Assembly (NCBI RefSeq): GCF_040412425.1
Contig: NC_089744.1
Span: 21,699,501 to 21,763,500 of the forward strand
DNA length: 64,000 nucleotides
Reading direction: 5' to 3'
DNA from: Macrobrachium rosenbergii
Lineage: Eukaryota; Arthropoda; Malacostraca; Decapoda; Palaemonidae
The number at the start of each line of letters is the position of its first letter. Within the stretch, counting starts at the first letter, position 1. Positions 49,333-60,502 of the stretch are shown one piece after another. A model generated the notes under the pieces. The model had not been told where the DNA came from and made no database searches. It worked only from the letters and a program-made list of their open reading frames with translations. The position numbers and the translations under genes are program-made.

Positions 49333-49575
49333 ATGCTGGTAGAAATTTCCTATTTTCATCTACTGACATTCTTCTTTTCATATGGAAACGTGAATCCCCA
49401 ATATGACAAAAAAGTTTTAGCAATGACTGCTGTTCTGAATTTGGCCCTAAAACAGTGGACACATTCTGAAACTCTCGAATCTCTTAAGAGTCATTTGAGT
49501 GAAACTGTTAGACAAGTTTCTGCTCAAATCCTGAAAGAACTGCTGGGAGGAACTGGTGTTCTGGATGTGAGCTAA
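49333..49575 (+). CDS. candidate small protein or terminal exon, helical
   Basis: An ATG-initiated frame of 80 codons ends at a TGA immediately left of a truncated family B copy. The N-terminal part is hydrophobic (ISYFHLLTFFFSYG). The C-terminal 50 residues form a heptad-like amphipathic helix (AMTAVLNLALKQWTHSETLE, then LKSHLSETVRQVSAQILKEL). Codon variety is good. An acceptor-like GTTTTAG lies inside it (about 49410-49421), so it could also be a last exon. Family not recognised. Confidence 0.25.
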   Translation: MLVEISYFHLLTFFFSYGNVNPQYDKKVLAMTAVLNLALKQWTHSETLESLKSHLSETVRQVSAQILKELLGGTGVLDVS

Positions 49576-49591
49576 CTTATCAGACGCTTAA

Positions 49592-49820
49592 AGAAGCTTT
49601 GAAAGGTGTAACAGGAGGAAAACCTCGCAGTTGCACAATGAATCAATTGTTAGGAGAGGGTTGAGGAAAGTAAGCCGGAAGAAAGAGAATATGAACGGAG
49701 GTACAGTTAAAGGAATGAAAGGGGTTGCAGCTACGGTCCGAAGGGATGCTTCGAAGAACCTTAATTAATGCCTACAGTGCACCGAATGAGGTGCACTGAC
49801 GGCACTAACCCCCTACGGGG
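49592..49820 (+). mobile_element. family B interspersed element, copy 6 (5' truncated)
   Basis: Starts at GAAAGGTGTAACAGGAGG and retains the whole 3' half, including the GGTGCACT hairpin. The left third, with TTCAGCGCTGAA, is missing. Confidence 0.94.
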
Positions 49821-49985
49821 ACTGTTGACATGACAATGTCATTAGGAATGTTGAGACCATTCAGGCAGACTCATAAAATTATTCTGATTCCCGTTCGAAA
49901 TGTCAGCACAGAGGTGAAAAACATGAAGACCACCGATCAATGATTGAACGAAAAACATTTAGGGACTATGGGCGAAAAAAAAGTG

Positions 49986-50404
49986 AACAAGTAAAAAATG
50001 CGCCGAAGTTTCTTCGGCGCAATCGAGTTTTCTGTACAGCCGCTGCAGCGTATTTTCAAGGCCACCGAAACTGGATCTATCTTTTGGTGGTCTCAGTATA
50101 ATGCTGTATGAATGCGGCCCATGAAACTTTCACCACGGCCCGGTGGTGACCTGTCCTATATCGTTGCCAGAAGCGCGATTATGGTTAACTTTAACCTCTA
50201 ATAAAATAAAAACTACCAAGGCGAGAGGGCTGCAATTTGGTATGTTTGATGATTGGAGGGTGGATGATCAACATGCCAATTTGCAGCCCTCTAGCCTCTG
50301 TAGTTTTTAAGATCTGAGGGCGGAGAGAAAAAGTGCGGACGGAATAAAGTGCGGGCGGACAGACAAAGCCGGCACAATAGTTTTCTTTTACAGAAAACTA
50401 AAAA
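49986..50404 (+). mobile_element. family A hairpin element, copy 9 (complete)
   Basis: All four stems are present, with the first stem perfect (GCGCCGAAG / CTTCGGCGC). Confidence 0.95.
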
Positions 50405-50866
50405 GCATGAGATATGCGGTACTCGGTGATAAGGAACGGTGAATGGAACTGTGGATGTACGGTGCCACTTGAAAAGCGCAACCGTCTTTGTGTACGAATG
50501 TATCGAAAAAAAAAAAAAACATTTTAGTCCTTCATAACAAGAACTGTAGCCCCAAGCCTGCCATTTCATTTACATCTGATGCTATTCATTGAGTAAAAAA
50601 ACATTACGGTTATCTATGAACAGTTCCTATTCATTCCCCCAAAATAACAACATATTCATTAAAGCTAAACCTTGCTTTGATGATGCATACAAGAATTCTA
50701 TTCAGAAATTCAGTGCGCAATGCTTTGCTCTTGAAACAAACAACGAAACCTGGATTACACCCCTACATTAACTGCAGATTCCCTGTGCGTTCCAATATCA
50801 TCAAGTGTTTGACGATAACTCTTCTGCAAATGAGACTTATCACTTCTATATACTGGTGGAAGAAGC

Positions 50867-51109
50867 GATTAACAGCTCTCCTAGGGCTGGCCCGAAGGAT
50901 TAGACTTATTTTACGTGGCTAAGAACCAATTGGTTACCTAGCAACGGGACCTACAGCTTATTGTGGAATCCCAGTCACATTATAGCGAGAAATGAATTTC
51001 TATCACCAGAAATAAATTCCTCTAATTCTTCATTAGCCGGCCGGAGACTCGAACTCGGGCCAAGCGAGTGCTAGCCGACAACTCTACCGTCTCGCCCAAC
51101 GAGGAACTA
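50867..51109 (-). mobile_element. family C tRNA-derived SINE (3' truncated)
   Basis: Read on the minus strand it has the best-preserved tRNA-like head of the family: A-box-like GGGCGAGACGGTAGAG and B-box GAGTTCGAGTCTC. The body follows. The extreme 3' tail is missing. Confidence 0.88.
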
Positions 51110-52200
51110 GAAGCGATTAGAGTTGGCAGTGTTATAAACCGAACGCTGAAACTAACCTAGTGACTGACGTGCTTACGTGTCACGTCTTCTACAAGTAGCA
51201 TCATTGGGGTTCAGTCAATAATAAAAATCTCCTTGTAAGTGGAGACACTGGTGATAATCACTGGAAATGATCCCGTACTTTGAAAATGAATTTCATTATC
51301 ATCATTTCCTTTGCTGTACAAATGCACTGATGATCTGTCATGTTTAATATACGAAATAACGTTGTAGTAATTTTTTTTATCATAGGCTAATGGCTCGCAT
51401 TTAATTTGCCGAATGCAAGTTTTAATCATTCAAAATATGCCTGCTAATTTTGCCTTTTGAAAATATATCGCTACCGCTTAATGAATGTTATTTCTTAATA
51501 AATGTGGTATATATAATCGTCTGCAATTGTTTATTTTTCATCTATAAATATCTCCATATCATATCCCGATCTATAGGTTGATAGACAGCATATGCTCATC
51601 ATGACATAAAATTAATGATTATCGTTCATGTCAGGTTGGGAAACAAATAAATGCGAGTATGTATGTATGTATGTATGTATGTATGTATGTATGTATGTGT
51701 GTGTGTGTCTCTCAGTTTGTAAATATTCATGTGCGCCGTTTTTCATTAGGAGTCGATTTCTCCACCCACGCTGAGATCAACTACAGGTAGTCACTTTGAA
51801 TCCACCCCCTCCCCCACCCCTCACCACTCAACCCTTGATTAGTATAATTTACTGTTTTTGGCTTATGGTGTACTATTTGCCTATTAGCCTAATTTATTGT
51901 GCACTGCCTTCCAGAAACGGCTAGAATGAAATCATTAATAATGGCTGATATTCACACAAAACTATTGGAGAAATTCCTTCTTAAATACTGTTTAAAAAAG
52001 AACTGGCAAAAACAAAAACTAACAAACTATTAAAATATGACTAGTTAACATTTATTCATCTCGTAAGTCTTGATGTAACCTGTAGGAGGCATCTGACTTA
52101 CATAAAAATATTACAAAAATACATTCGGTGACGAATTCCAACTCAGAGAAAACGGGACTTGACCGACACTAACGCAGGGGACACTAAAGAATAAAGAGAA
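51110..52200. other. gene-free stretch with a (GTAT)n run
   Basis: The (GTAT)n run at about 51656-51697 passes into (GT)n. Nothing else recognised. Confidence 0.5.
51656..51710. repeat. (GTAT)n microsatellite
   Basis: About ten GTAT units followed by GT units. Confidence 0.96.
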
Positions 52201-52403
52201 GGGGTAAGCTTGACTCCCACACACTTCGCACAAAAGAAACCGCGCATGCGTCGTCTCTCCCGATAAAAAGTGTCGTGCCCTTGGTTAGCGGCCATTCCGA
52301 TCCCGACCTCGGTGAAACGCGCAAGGACTACCTACTTCTGTACCTTTTAAGGGCTTGCACGAGAGAGAGAGATTTTTTTTCGAGAAGCACTTCGTTATAT
52401 TCG
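52201..52403 (+). promoter_or_regulatory. possible promoter with non-coding first exon
   Basis: A CpG-richer block has an NRF1-like CGCGCATGCG at 52241-52250 and a YY1-like GCGGCCAT near 52289. It ends at a consensus donor TTCG|GTAAGTAA (52404) on the plus strand. This is the pattern of a TATA-less promoter with a short 5' UTR exon. No downstream coding exon was recognised in the window. Confidence 0.28.
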
Positions 52404-52598
52404 GTAAGTAATAAACTTGTATTTTTTAGTACTGCCGTTTTAGATTTATTATAGTCGTGATACTGTTTTTTTTCTAATTTAGGTGAAAATTTAAGAATTA
52501 CGTACACGCTAAGTGTTAAACTTCTGGAGAGAGAGAGAGAGGAAATGTAAAGACAATGAGATGGAGACACATTTAAAAGGTGGTCACAACATCTAGGT

Positions 52599-52603
<5 letters not shown>

Positions 52604-52670
<67 letters not shown>
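52604..52670. repeat. (GA)n microsatellite
   Basis: About 67 bases of GA. Confidence 0.98.
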
Positions 52671-52671
<1 letters not shown>

Positions 52672-52855
52672 TTTGTGATGAATTTTATCAAACATAATTG
52701 GACGATGTATGAAAACTCTGAATTAAAATTACGAGAAAGAATTCCCCCTCTATTAGGAAATAAGCCTCATATCAAACGTTGGAAATAAATTTCTTTCGTT
52801 GTTCTATTCAGTTCTCTTCATATTCAATGCGCCGTTTTGTCCCGCATTTTTGTAT

Positions 52856-52857
<2 letters not shown>

Positions 52858-52942
<85 letters not shown>

Positions 52943-52944
52943 GT

Positions 52945-53004
<60 letters not shown>
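52858..53004. repeat. (AT)n tracts
   Basis: AT at 52858-52940 and 52956-53004, separated by CTGTACACACACA. Confidence 0.97.
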
Positions 53005-53012
<8 letters not shown>

Positions 53013-53065
53013 CGAATATTTGCCATTTACACACTCGTCACTTCTTGTTCTCGCAAATACTAAGC

Positions 53066-53069
<4 letters not shown>

Positions 53070-53123
<54 letters not shown>
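53070..53123. repeat. (GA)n microsatellite
   Basis: About 54 bases of GA. Confidence 0.98.
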
Positions 53124-53128
<5 letters not shown>

Positions 53129-53235
53129 CATGGCAATTCATCGTCCTTACCTACTAAAGGATTGAAGGAAAAAAGAGTGGAGATAAAATAAGAATGAAAA
53201 AATATTTTTTTTTAAGTTTCAATACAAACCTACGA

Positions 53236-53850
53236 TTACCTCGACCACAGACCTATAACACCCAGTACTATAGACCATAGACCTATGACACCAAATACTA
53301 TAGACCACAGGCCTATAACACCAAGTACAATAGACCATAGACCTATAACACCAAGCATAGACCACAGACTTATAACACCAAGTACTACAGACCATAGACC
53401 TATAACACCAAGTACTATAGACCATAGACTTATAACACCAAGTACTATAGACCATAGTACCAAGTACTATAGACCATATAGTTCTTCGCTGGGTGACCGG
53501 GTTCCGTTCTCAGCTACCACTCTGTTGGTCGCGAGTTCGAATCTCCGACCGGCCAGTGAAGAACAAGAGGAATTTGTTTCTGGTGATAGAAATTCATTTC
53601 TCGCTATAATGTGGTTCGGATTCCACAATAAGCTGTAGGTCCCGTTGCTAGGTAATCAATTGGTTCTTAGCCACGTAAAAATAAATCTAATCCTTCGGGC
53701 CAGCCCTAGGAGAGCTGTTAATCAGCTCGGTGGTCTGGTTAAACTAAGATATCCTTAACTTTTTTAACTAGCTATAGACCACAGACCTATAACACCTAGT
53801 ACTATAGACCATAGACCTATAACACCAAGTACTATAGACCACAGACCAAA
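53236..53850. repeat. minisatellite, 30-bp unit, split by a SINE
   Basis: The unit, about CACCAAGTACTATAGACC then ATAGACCTATAA, repeats roughly eight times at 53236-53480 and two to three times more at 53770-53850. The gap is exactly the family C SINE. Both halves share unit variants (ACAGACC / ATAGACC). Confidence 0.95.
53481..53765 (+). mobile_element. family C tRNA-derived SINE (full length)
   Basis: Contains the tRNA-like head with B box GAGTTCGAATCTC, the body with GTGATAGAAATTCATTTCTC, the block with GGTTCTTAGCCACGTAAAA and the tail GTTAATCAGCTCGGTGGTC. A short T-run ends it. The flanks CTATAGACCATA and CTATAGACCACA may be the target duplication, but the host repeat itself contains that phrase. 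Confidence 0.92.
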
Positions 53851-54026
53851 TATGGAACGTGATGAATATATCAATAAAGACAAAATCCACGAAGAAAAGG
53901 GAAACGATGGAGTACTGCAAGGCCTTTCGACTTCTTGTCCTTTACTTAGCAGACTGCTAAGTAAAAGACATGAAGTCGAAAGGCCTTACAGTACCTCCAT
54001 TGCTTCCCTTTCCTTCGTGGATTTTG

Positions 54027-54034
<8 letters not shown>
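53847..54034. mobile_element. foldback element, family D copy 2
   Basis: The leader AAATATGGAACGTGATGA abuts the 30-bp minisatellite directly. The palindrome at 53874-54034 has outer arms GACAAAATCCACGAAG and inverse, and inner stem CTTTACTTAGCAG / CTGCTAAGTAAA. (AT)n follows on the right. Confidence 0.88.

Positions 54035-54108
<74 letters not shown>
54032..54108. repeat. compound microsatellite (AT)n-(GT)n
   Basis: AT to about 54078, then GT to 54108. Confidence 0.97.
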
Positions 54109-54110
<2 letters not shown>

Positions 54111-54169
54111 TTGGAAATATGTTTACAGTTCATCCACCTCGAACCTAATGCACCTTTTCAAGATTGCAC

Positions 54170-54930
54170 AATTGAGCTCCTGCCTTTTAAAAGATCGCAA
54201 AAAACACACCGCCGAAATCTTCGAAAGATCGCGAAATGCAGTACCGAACTTTTTGCCGATAATCATATAGATCGCATGACACAAATGTTTTTAATATTGC
54301 AGAGTATGACACCGACCTTTTTCAGGATCGTACAATATAAGAACAACTTTTTTTTTTATTTAGATAGCGTAATGTGGCACTGGCCTTTATAAGATCGCAG
54401 AATGTAACACTGGCCTTTTTAAAGATCGTAGCATATAACATCGACCTTTTTAAAGATCCCAGAATATGACACCGACCTTTACGAAGGTCGCAGAATATAG
54501 CATCGACCTTTACAAAGATGGCAGAGCACAGCGCCGACCTTTTTAAAGATCGAAAAATATAACACCGACCTTTATAAAGATTGCAGAATATAGGACTGAC
54601 CTTTTAGAGATCGCACAATATGGCATAAAACATTTTTTATGAACTACACAATATAACACCGACCTTTTTAAAGATGGAAGACTCTAACACCGACCTTTTT
54701 AAAGATGGAAGAATCTAACGCCGACCTTTTTTAAAGATGAAGAATCTAACACCGACCTTTTAAAGATGGAAGAATCTAACACCGACCTTTTTAAAGATGA
54801 AAGAATCTAACACCGACCTTTTTAGTGACCGCAAAATTTAGCACCGGCCTTTTAAGGGTCGCTGACACTGACCTTTTTCAAAGTTCGCAGAATATTACAC
54901 TGACCATTTCACGTATCGCATAATGGCAAT
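54170..54930. repeat. degenerate minisatellite, about 31-bp unit, over 20 copies
   Basis: The unit is about ACCGACCTTTTTAAAGAT followed by CGCAGAATATAAC. Copies at 54660-54820 (GATGGAAGAATCTAAC form) are most alike. Divergence rises toward both ends, as expected of an old array turning over in its middle. Confidence 0.92.
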
Positions 54931-55014
54931 ACCAGACACCTCATTTGATTGATCACAAGAAAATTATTATATATTATCATCCGTTGTATCACTCAGTTTT
55001 GTGAGCATAAAGTA

Positions 55015-55411
55015 AACAAGTGAAAAATGCGCCGAAGTTTCTACAGCGCAATCGAGTTTTCTGTACATCGAATAATCGAGCCCACAGAAAAAAAATCTAT
55101 CTTTCGGTGGTCTCGGAATAATGCTGTATGAGCCGTGGCCCATGAAACTTAAACCACGGTCCGGTGGTGGCCTGTCCTATATCGTTGCCAGATGCACGAT
55201 TATGGCTAACTTTAACCTTAACTAAAATAAAAACTACTGAGGCTTGAGGGCTGCAATTTGGTATGTTTGATGATTGGAGGGTGGATGATCAACATACCAA
55301 TTTGCAGCCCTCTAGCCTCAGTAGATTTTAAGATTTGAGGTCGGACAAAAAAAGTGCGGACGGAGAGACTAAGCCGGCACAAAAGTTTTCTTTTTTTTTG
55401 GAAAACTAAAA
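55015..55411 (+). mobile_element. family A hairpin element, copy 10
   Basis: Complete, but the first stem is disrupted (TTTCTACAGCGC) and the block after it is shortened. The terminal stem has a T-expansion. Confidence 0.94.
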
Positions 55412-56756
55412 CGTCTAACATACTCTGGTAAAAAGAAAGTGTCATAACACGCTCAGGAGAAATGACAAACATAGAATATATTCGGGAGACAATATATTAA
55501 AATTCCTCTCAAGAACAAAAAGGTCTCTCGCATGTACTGAGGTTCTTTTAATTACTGCAGTTTCTGCTTGGTTAATTAACGGTTCACATCTTTCCATGCA
55601 AAATTATTAATTTTTACTCACAGAATTTTCCAACTCTGTACCTGGGACGCTTGTGAATGAATGATTTATCACTACCACAGAATTTTGAGCGTTATTCCAA
55701 ATGCGTAAGGTAATTGGTCTCTTTAATACTGATAGAGTATCCATTAGTGTTTCCATCACTCGATACATTATTTTGCAACAATCACAATCACCAGAGTTTT
55801 TAAACAGACTTCTGTCTGGTGATGCAAAGAAAAATACGACTGCAGGGATGACTTGAAAGTCATATCTTTACAAAAAGTCAGCGTTTCCCGTGAAATGATG
55901 GCTACAATTGTCTCTAATTTTACTCTTCCAAAATTATTTAATTCAGAATAATTTAACCGAGTTACAGAATGTTACGTCAAAACAACTGAACAAAGAAAGT
56001 TGGCAGCAACTGACTGAAATGTGCAGACTCAGGGTTTCTCTGGAACCTAGAGAATGAAAAATCTTAAAAGTATTGGAACCCGTTCCAGATCAAAATACAA
56101 TTTTCAGTGATAGGACGTGACTCAATAAAATTCTCCTTTACATGAGGCACCTCTCATAGTGTCCACAGACCTGGGCATTGGTGTGTCTACCTCATAAGTA
56201 GAACTGAAAACAAATCTGGCGATGCAGGCCAGATATCTGTTGGAGGTTTGGGAGCTTGGTGGTTACGGTATGGCGCCTCCAAGGGAGTCTGCATTTGGTT
56301 TCCCTTCTCGGGTTGCTCCAAACCGTCTCTGTACTTCAGTAGTATCTGGGTGTGTAAAAAGGTAAAACTAGGCCTATCCTGGAATGCTACACGCCAGGGT
56401 TGGAGACTTTAGGTCGACTGATCTCAAATAGACCGTCAGGAGTAAAGTAGATATCGAGTCTAGACCTCAACAAGTTTCTGTATAGTTATGAGGTCTTTCA
56501 CCTCTCCCAACCGCCGAATTTTGGCTCAGAGACCTCGGTTTACGTGGAATAGAGGATGACCTTCATCTAGATTGGCCATCCCAGGTCAGATCACGGAGGA
56601 ATGACTCCCTTCCTCGGGAGTAGCTCCAAAGCTGCAAGTTGGAAGAAGGTTCGTCCCACGCTAGGGTAAGAAAATAAGAGCCCCATCCTTCAGTTGGTCT
56701 TCTACTGGGAGAGGAACTCCTGCGAAGGTTTACAATTTGACCTTAATAAATAAAGG
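55412..56756. other. gene-free stretch, right part GC-richer
   Basis: From about 56160 to the Tc1 remnant the sequence is GC-richer and non-repetitive. This part may be the decayed body of the transposon that ends at 56881, but I could not trace the catalytic motifs in it. Confidence 0.3.
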
Positions 56757-56881
56757 GACAGCCAGCCATCCACCATTAGAGAATTAGGTCAGGTTCTCTG
56801 GGAAGGATGGGACAGGATACCACCTGCTGAGAACCTTGTACAGGTGTTATTGCTGCTCGCAGAGGTCATACCCGCTACTGA
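56757..56881 (+). pseudogene. decayed Tc1-like transposase C-terminus
   Basis: One frame reads ELGQVLWEGWDRIPPAENLV (with upstream QPSTIR), matching the Tc1 pattern of a Trp-Asp-x-Ile-Pro block followed by Leu-Val. The next frame then gives GVIAARRGHTRY and a TGA at 56879-56881, the typical C-terminal end of Tc1/mariner-superfamily Tc1-like transposases. The frame change near 56843, and the absence of the usual short basic stretch between the two blocks, mean a deletion-frameshift. The DDE part was not found intact upstream. Confidence 0.8.
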
Positions 56882-57573
56882 CTCTGTAGATATGTAAATA
56901 AAGGCTATAATTATTTATGTACATGTGTTTGACTTGCTGATATGTCCGAGAAAAAGGTTCAGATGTGAGATACGAAAGGAAGTGAACATTACGTTTCTCC
57001 TGCTAATTTTAGTGTATACCGGTTTGTTTGCGACTAACGTGTCGTTAGTATTGAAATTTAAAGTGTAATTTCGTTTCCTAATTCATGAAACATACCTTCA
57101 TCCATGGGAAATTTTTCTGTAGCACAAGATTACTACCAGCTTTGTGACTGGACCATTCTATTCCAATTTGCTCGTCTAAAAATGCATGTGACAACCATTT
57201 TGGCGATTAGTGTATACAACAACCGGCAATTAACCACAGAATTAAAAAATGAAACTGGTCACAACGACGAGAAGATGAAACACGATAAGAAACTGGTAAT
57301 ATTGCTTTAAGGTGTCAGCAACGTTTGATCAAAGTCTGAAATCCTGCCCCAGTATTCTGAAGTTGAAGTCAGGCAATAAATTGCGTTTCCAAACATCACT
57401 GAGAAATTCGCAGATCCCTCGAATGACGACGTAATGACTGTTTTCACATTAACTCAGAACCATTGGTGATTCATGAGAGCTCCCGGCTGATTTTGCAGGG
57501 ACCTCTTTGACTTGCCAGTTACCTACATCTATAAAAACACACACTCATATATGTACAGTATATGTATGTACAA

Positions 57574-57579
<6 letters not shown>
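56882..57579. other. gene-free stretch
   Basis: Nothing recognised. A 68-codon frame (57104-57310) is unsupported. Confidence 0.4.

Positions 57580-57663
<84 letters not shown>
57580..57663. repeat. (AT)n microsatellite
   Basis: About 84 bases of AT immediately left of a palindrome. Confidence 0.98.
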
Positions 57664-57666
<3 letters not shown>

Positions 57667-57669
<3 letters not shown>

Positions 57670-57723
57670 GAAAGCCCATAAAACACTATTTAAACGTTTA
57701 AATAGTGTTTTATGGGCCTTCTT
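57667..57723. repeat. 57-bp loopless palindrome
   Basis: Arms of about 28 bp (CCCATAAAACACTATTTAAA and inverse) meet at AAACGTTT with no loop. There is one mismatch near the outer end. It lies between (AT)n tracts, like the larger foldbacks. Confidence 0.93.
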
Positions 57724-57760
57724 ATATTCATATTACACTGTGGTATTACAGGAAAAGACA

Positions 57761-57764
<4 letters not shown>

Positions 57765-57828
<64 letters not shown>

Positions 57829-57880
57829 TTTACATATATATTATACAGTATGTATATATATATATGTGTGTGTGTGTGTA
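57765..57880. repeat. (AT)n tract passing into (GT)n
   Basis: AT at 57765-57820, degenerate TATACA, then GT at about 57865-57879. Confidence 0.95.
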
Positions 57881-57882
57881 TA

Positions 57883-58163
57883 CAGCTCTTCGTTAGGTGA
57901 GTCGGTAGAGCCGTGGACTGGCACTCGCTGGGCCGAAGTTCGATTTTCCGGCCGGCTGATGAAGAGTTATTGGAATTTATTTCTGGTGATAGAAATTCAT
58001 TTCTCGCTATAATGTGGTTTGCATTCCACAATAAGCTGTAGGTCCCGTTGCTAAGTAACCAATTTGTTCTTAGCCACGCAAAATAAGTCTAATCCTTCGG
58101 GCCAGCCCTAGGAGAGCTGTTAATCAGCTCAGTGGTCTGGTAAAACTAAGGCATACTTAACTT
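57883..58163 (+). mobile_element. family C tRNA-derived SINE (full length)
   Basis: The head has A-box-like TAGGTGAGTCGGTAGAG and B-box-like AAGTTCGATTTTC. Body and tail are as in the other copies, ending ACTAAGGCATACTTAACTT. Confidence 0.92.
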
Positions 58164-58747
58164 ATACATACTAATGCTCATGACTTCTTAAAAAATAAAA
58201 GCATCTTTGCATCGGTACCTGTTCCAAATTGCATACAATGACTGACATATCCTAATAGCTTCCAAGTATAAAATGAAGTATTTTCCTTACAAAATTCTTA
58301 GTTATTAGATGAATTAAGGTGTAACCCGATAACGTATTTTTATTACACATTGTCACGGTTACTACCTATAAAAATAAAATACGAATAAACAATTTCCACC
58401 TTTTATCACTCTCGCTTAGGCAAAGATCGAAGGGCGCTCAATTACAGTACGTCTCTCCAAGAACGAAACTGTCACTGTGAACCGCAATTATCCACGCGTT
58501 GTCGAAAAAGATATTGACCTGTTGTGAAGAAGAAAAAAAAAAGCTGTTAAAAAAAAAAAACTCGACTAGATCTTTGCTGTACAGAGATTACTTGACATTC
58601 TGTGAGGAACTGAAGTTAGAGAAAATTTAAAACTACTGTACATTACGAAAGTTATTCGGGATGGCTTCAGAAAACGCTGCGACAGTTTGAGTACATATGT
58701 GACAGCGTTTTAGTATTTATTAATAATCAAGGACAATACGTCACAAA
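58164..58747. other. unique sequence, nothing recognised
   Basis: AT-rich spacer with two A-runs near 58530-58560. Confidence 0.5.
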
Positions 58748-59079
58748 ATGGATCTACCTTTCGGTGTTCTCGGTATAATGCTGTATGAGCCGGGGCCCAT
58801 GAAACTTTAACCACGGCCCGGTGGTTGCCTATCCTATGTCGTTGCCAGAAGCACGATTATGGCTAGCTTTAACCTTAAATAAAATAAAAACCACTGAGGC
58901 TAGAGGCCTGTAACTTGCTATGTTCGATGATTGGAGGGTGGATGATCAACATACCAATTTGCAGCCCTATAGCCTCAGTAGTTTTTAAGATGTGAGGGCG
59001 GACAGAAAAAGTGCGGAAAATTAAAGTTCAGACGACAGACAAAGCCGGCACAATAGTTTTCTTTTGCAGAAAACTAAAA
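58748..59079 (+). mobile_element. family A hairpin element, copy 11 (5' truncated)
   Basis: Begins inside the second stem (GATCTACCTTTCGGTG). The long middle stem and terminal stem are intact. Confidence 0.94.
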
Positions 59080-59915
59080 ATCATCCTTTATTAAGCAATT
59101 CGCTTTTTCGTCTGAACATACTGTACATGACCCATAAATCTATCGAATAAAGTAAATAAAAATATAAAACTAAAGCATCACCCACTATTAACAAGATTAC
59201 GCAAGAAACGCGAAGCTACGGAATACGTTTATAAACAAGAAAGCATATTACAAAGTCACCTGAGTAAATTCTCATAATATATATGATGCTCAAATCGTAG
59301 GTTTTTTCATCCTTTCTGAAAAAAAATGAAAACATAAACAAAGAATCGTGGATTTACAAGCAACAGTCAAGGGATTAATTATAAGGACTTGCTCAGAGAG
59401 GACACTCAAGACAATACTTCTAATCAGTGACCCTTCCTTGAATTCCCTATAACTGTAGAGTGACGTCGTCTCTTTTCTGCATTTATTATATTGGTCAGTG
59501 TTGTATGGAGATCAGAAGTAAGCGCTTTGCTCCGTCAGATGACTGAAGTTTTCCATATATCACTATGGACTGAATGTTTTAACTGTTTCCATTTTCCTTG
59601 ATTCTTATAATTCTTCAGTTTTGAAGAGGTGTGTCTATCAATTCCTCCCCCCACCCCCCACTCACATTCCACCCCACACCCTCTTTTATATGTTGTTTTG
59701 AGTTTAAACTGTTTTTTAAAAGTGACGGCCGGTACGAAAGGAGATTCTGGGAGCCGCCATCATCAGGACACAAAATCTGAGATCTCGGACCCACTTAACT
59801 TTGAAACCCATTCTTAAATAAGTGTTTCAGCGAATCTGGAACTATTTCTAAACCTGCATGCTTTGCAATTCTGCCCTACTCCTACGAAGTCCCCCATCGA
59901 TGTATATATGAATAT
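59080..59915. other. gene-free stretch
   Basis: C-rich patch at 59645-59675. Nothing recognised. Confidence 0.5.
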
Positions 59916-60000
59916 GAACAAAGTTACAGCCACGAAGGAAAAGTGAAACACTTGAGTATCTCAAGTGTTTCACTTTTTCTTCGTGGCTGTAACTTTGTTC
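59916..60000. mobile_element. 85-bp foldback related to family D
   Basis: Arms of 40 bp are near-perfect reverse complements around the loop GTATC. They contain CCACGAAGGAAAAGTGAAAC, close to the family D arm CCACGAAGGAAAGAGAAAC, but the outer part (GAACAAAGTTACAG) differs. (AT)n starts about 50 bp to the right. Confidence 0.9.
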
Positions 60001-60042
60001 GTATAATCATCACATTTTTACCTTTTTCGTGATTTAAAATCA

Positions 60043-60176
<134 letters not shown>

Positions 60177-60502
60177 TACAGCGGAGCTAAACGCCTGAGG
60201 AGGAGCAGTCTGCGTTATCCTAACATTATTGGTCTTTGTTGACTACGAAGCTTGGCGTTACTTCTGTTCAAAGATAATCTCACTCTATTTTTTTATTTTT
60301 TTTTAAGAATCAAAAGTCCGCAGTGAATCGGAAATTTCGTAGCACTCGACGACTCATTTATAAAAAATCTAGGAGTACAACGACGTAACGACACCTACTA
60401 ACGAAAATACAAAGAAAATGACACTAAGGGTACTTATCTCGCCAGATATAAAGGAGAGGAGCAAATGCGTTCCTGCTGTCTTCTGAATTTCAGGTGTATT
60501 GG

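Noticed and set aside
53219..53463. Minus-strand frames with a WSIVLGVIGL-type repeat
   Set aside because: They are a by-product of the 30-bp minisatellite, whose period is a multiple of three.
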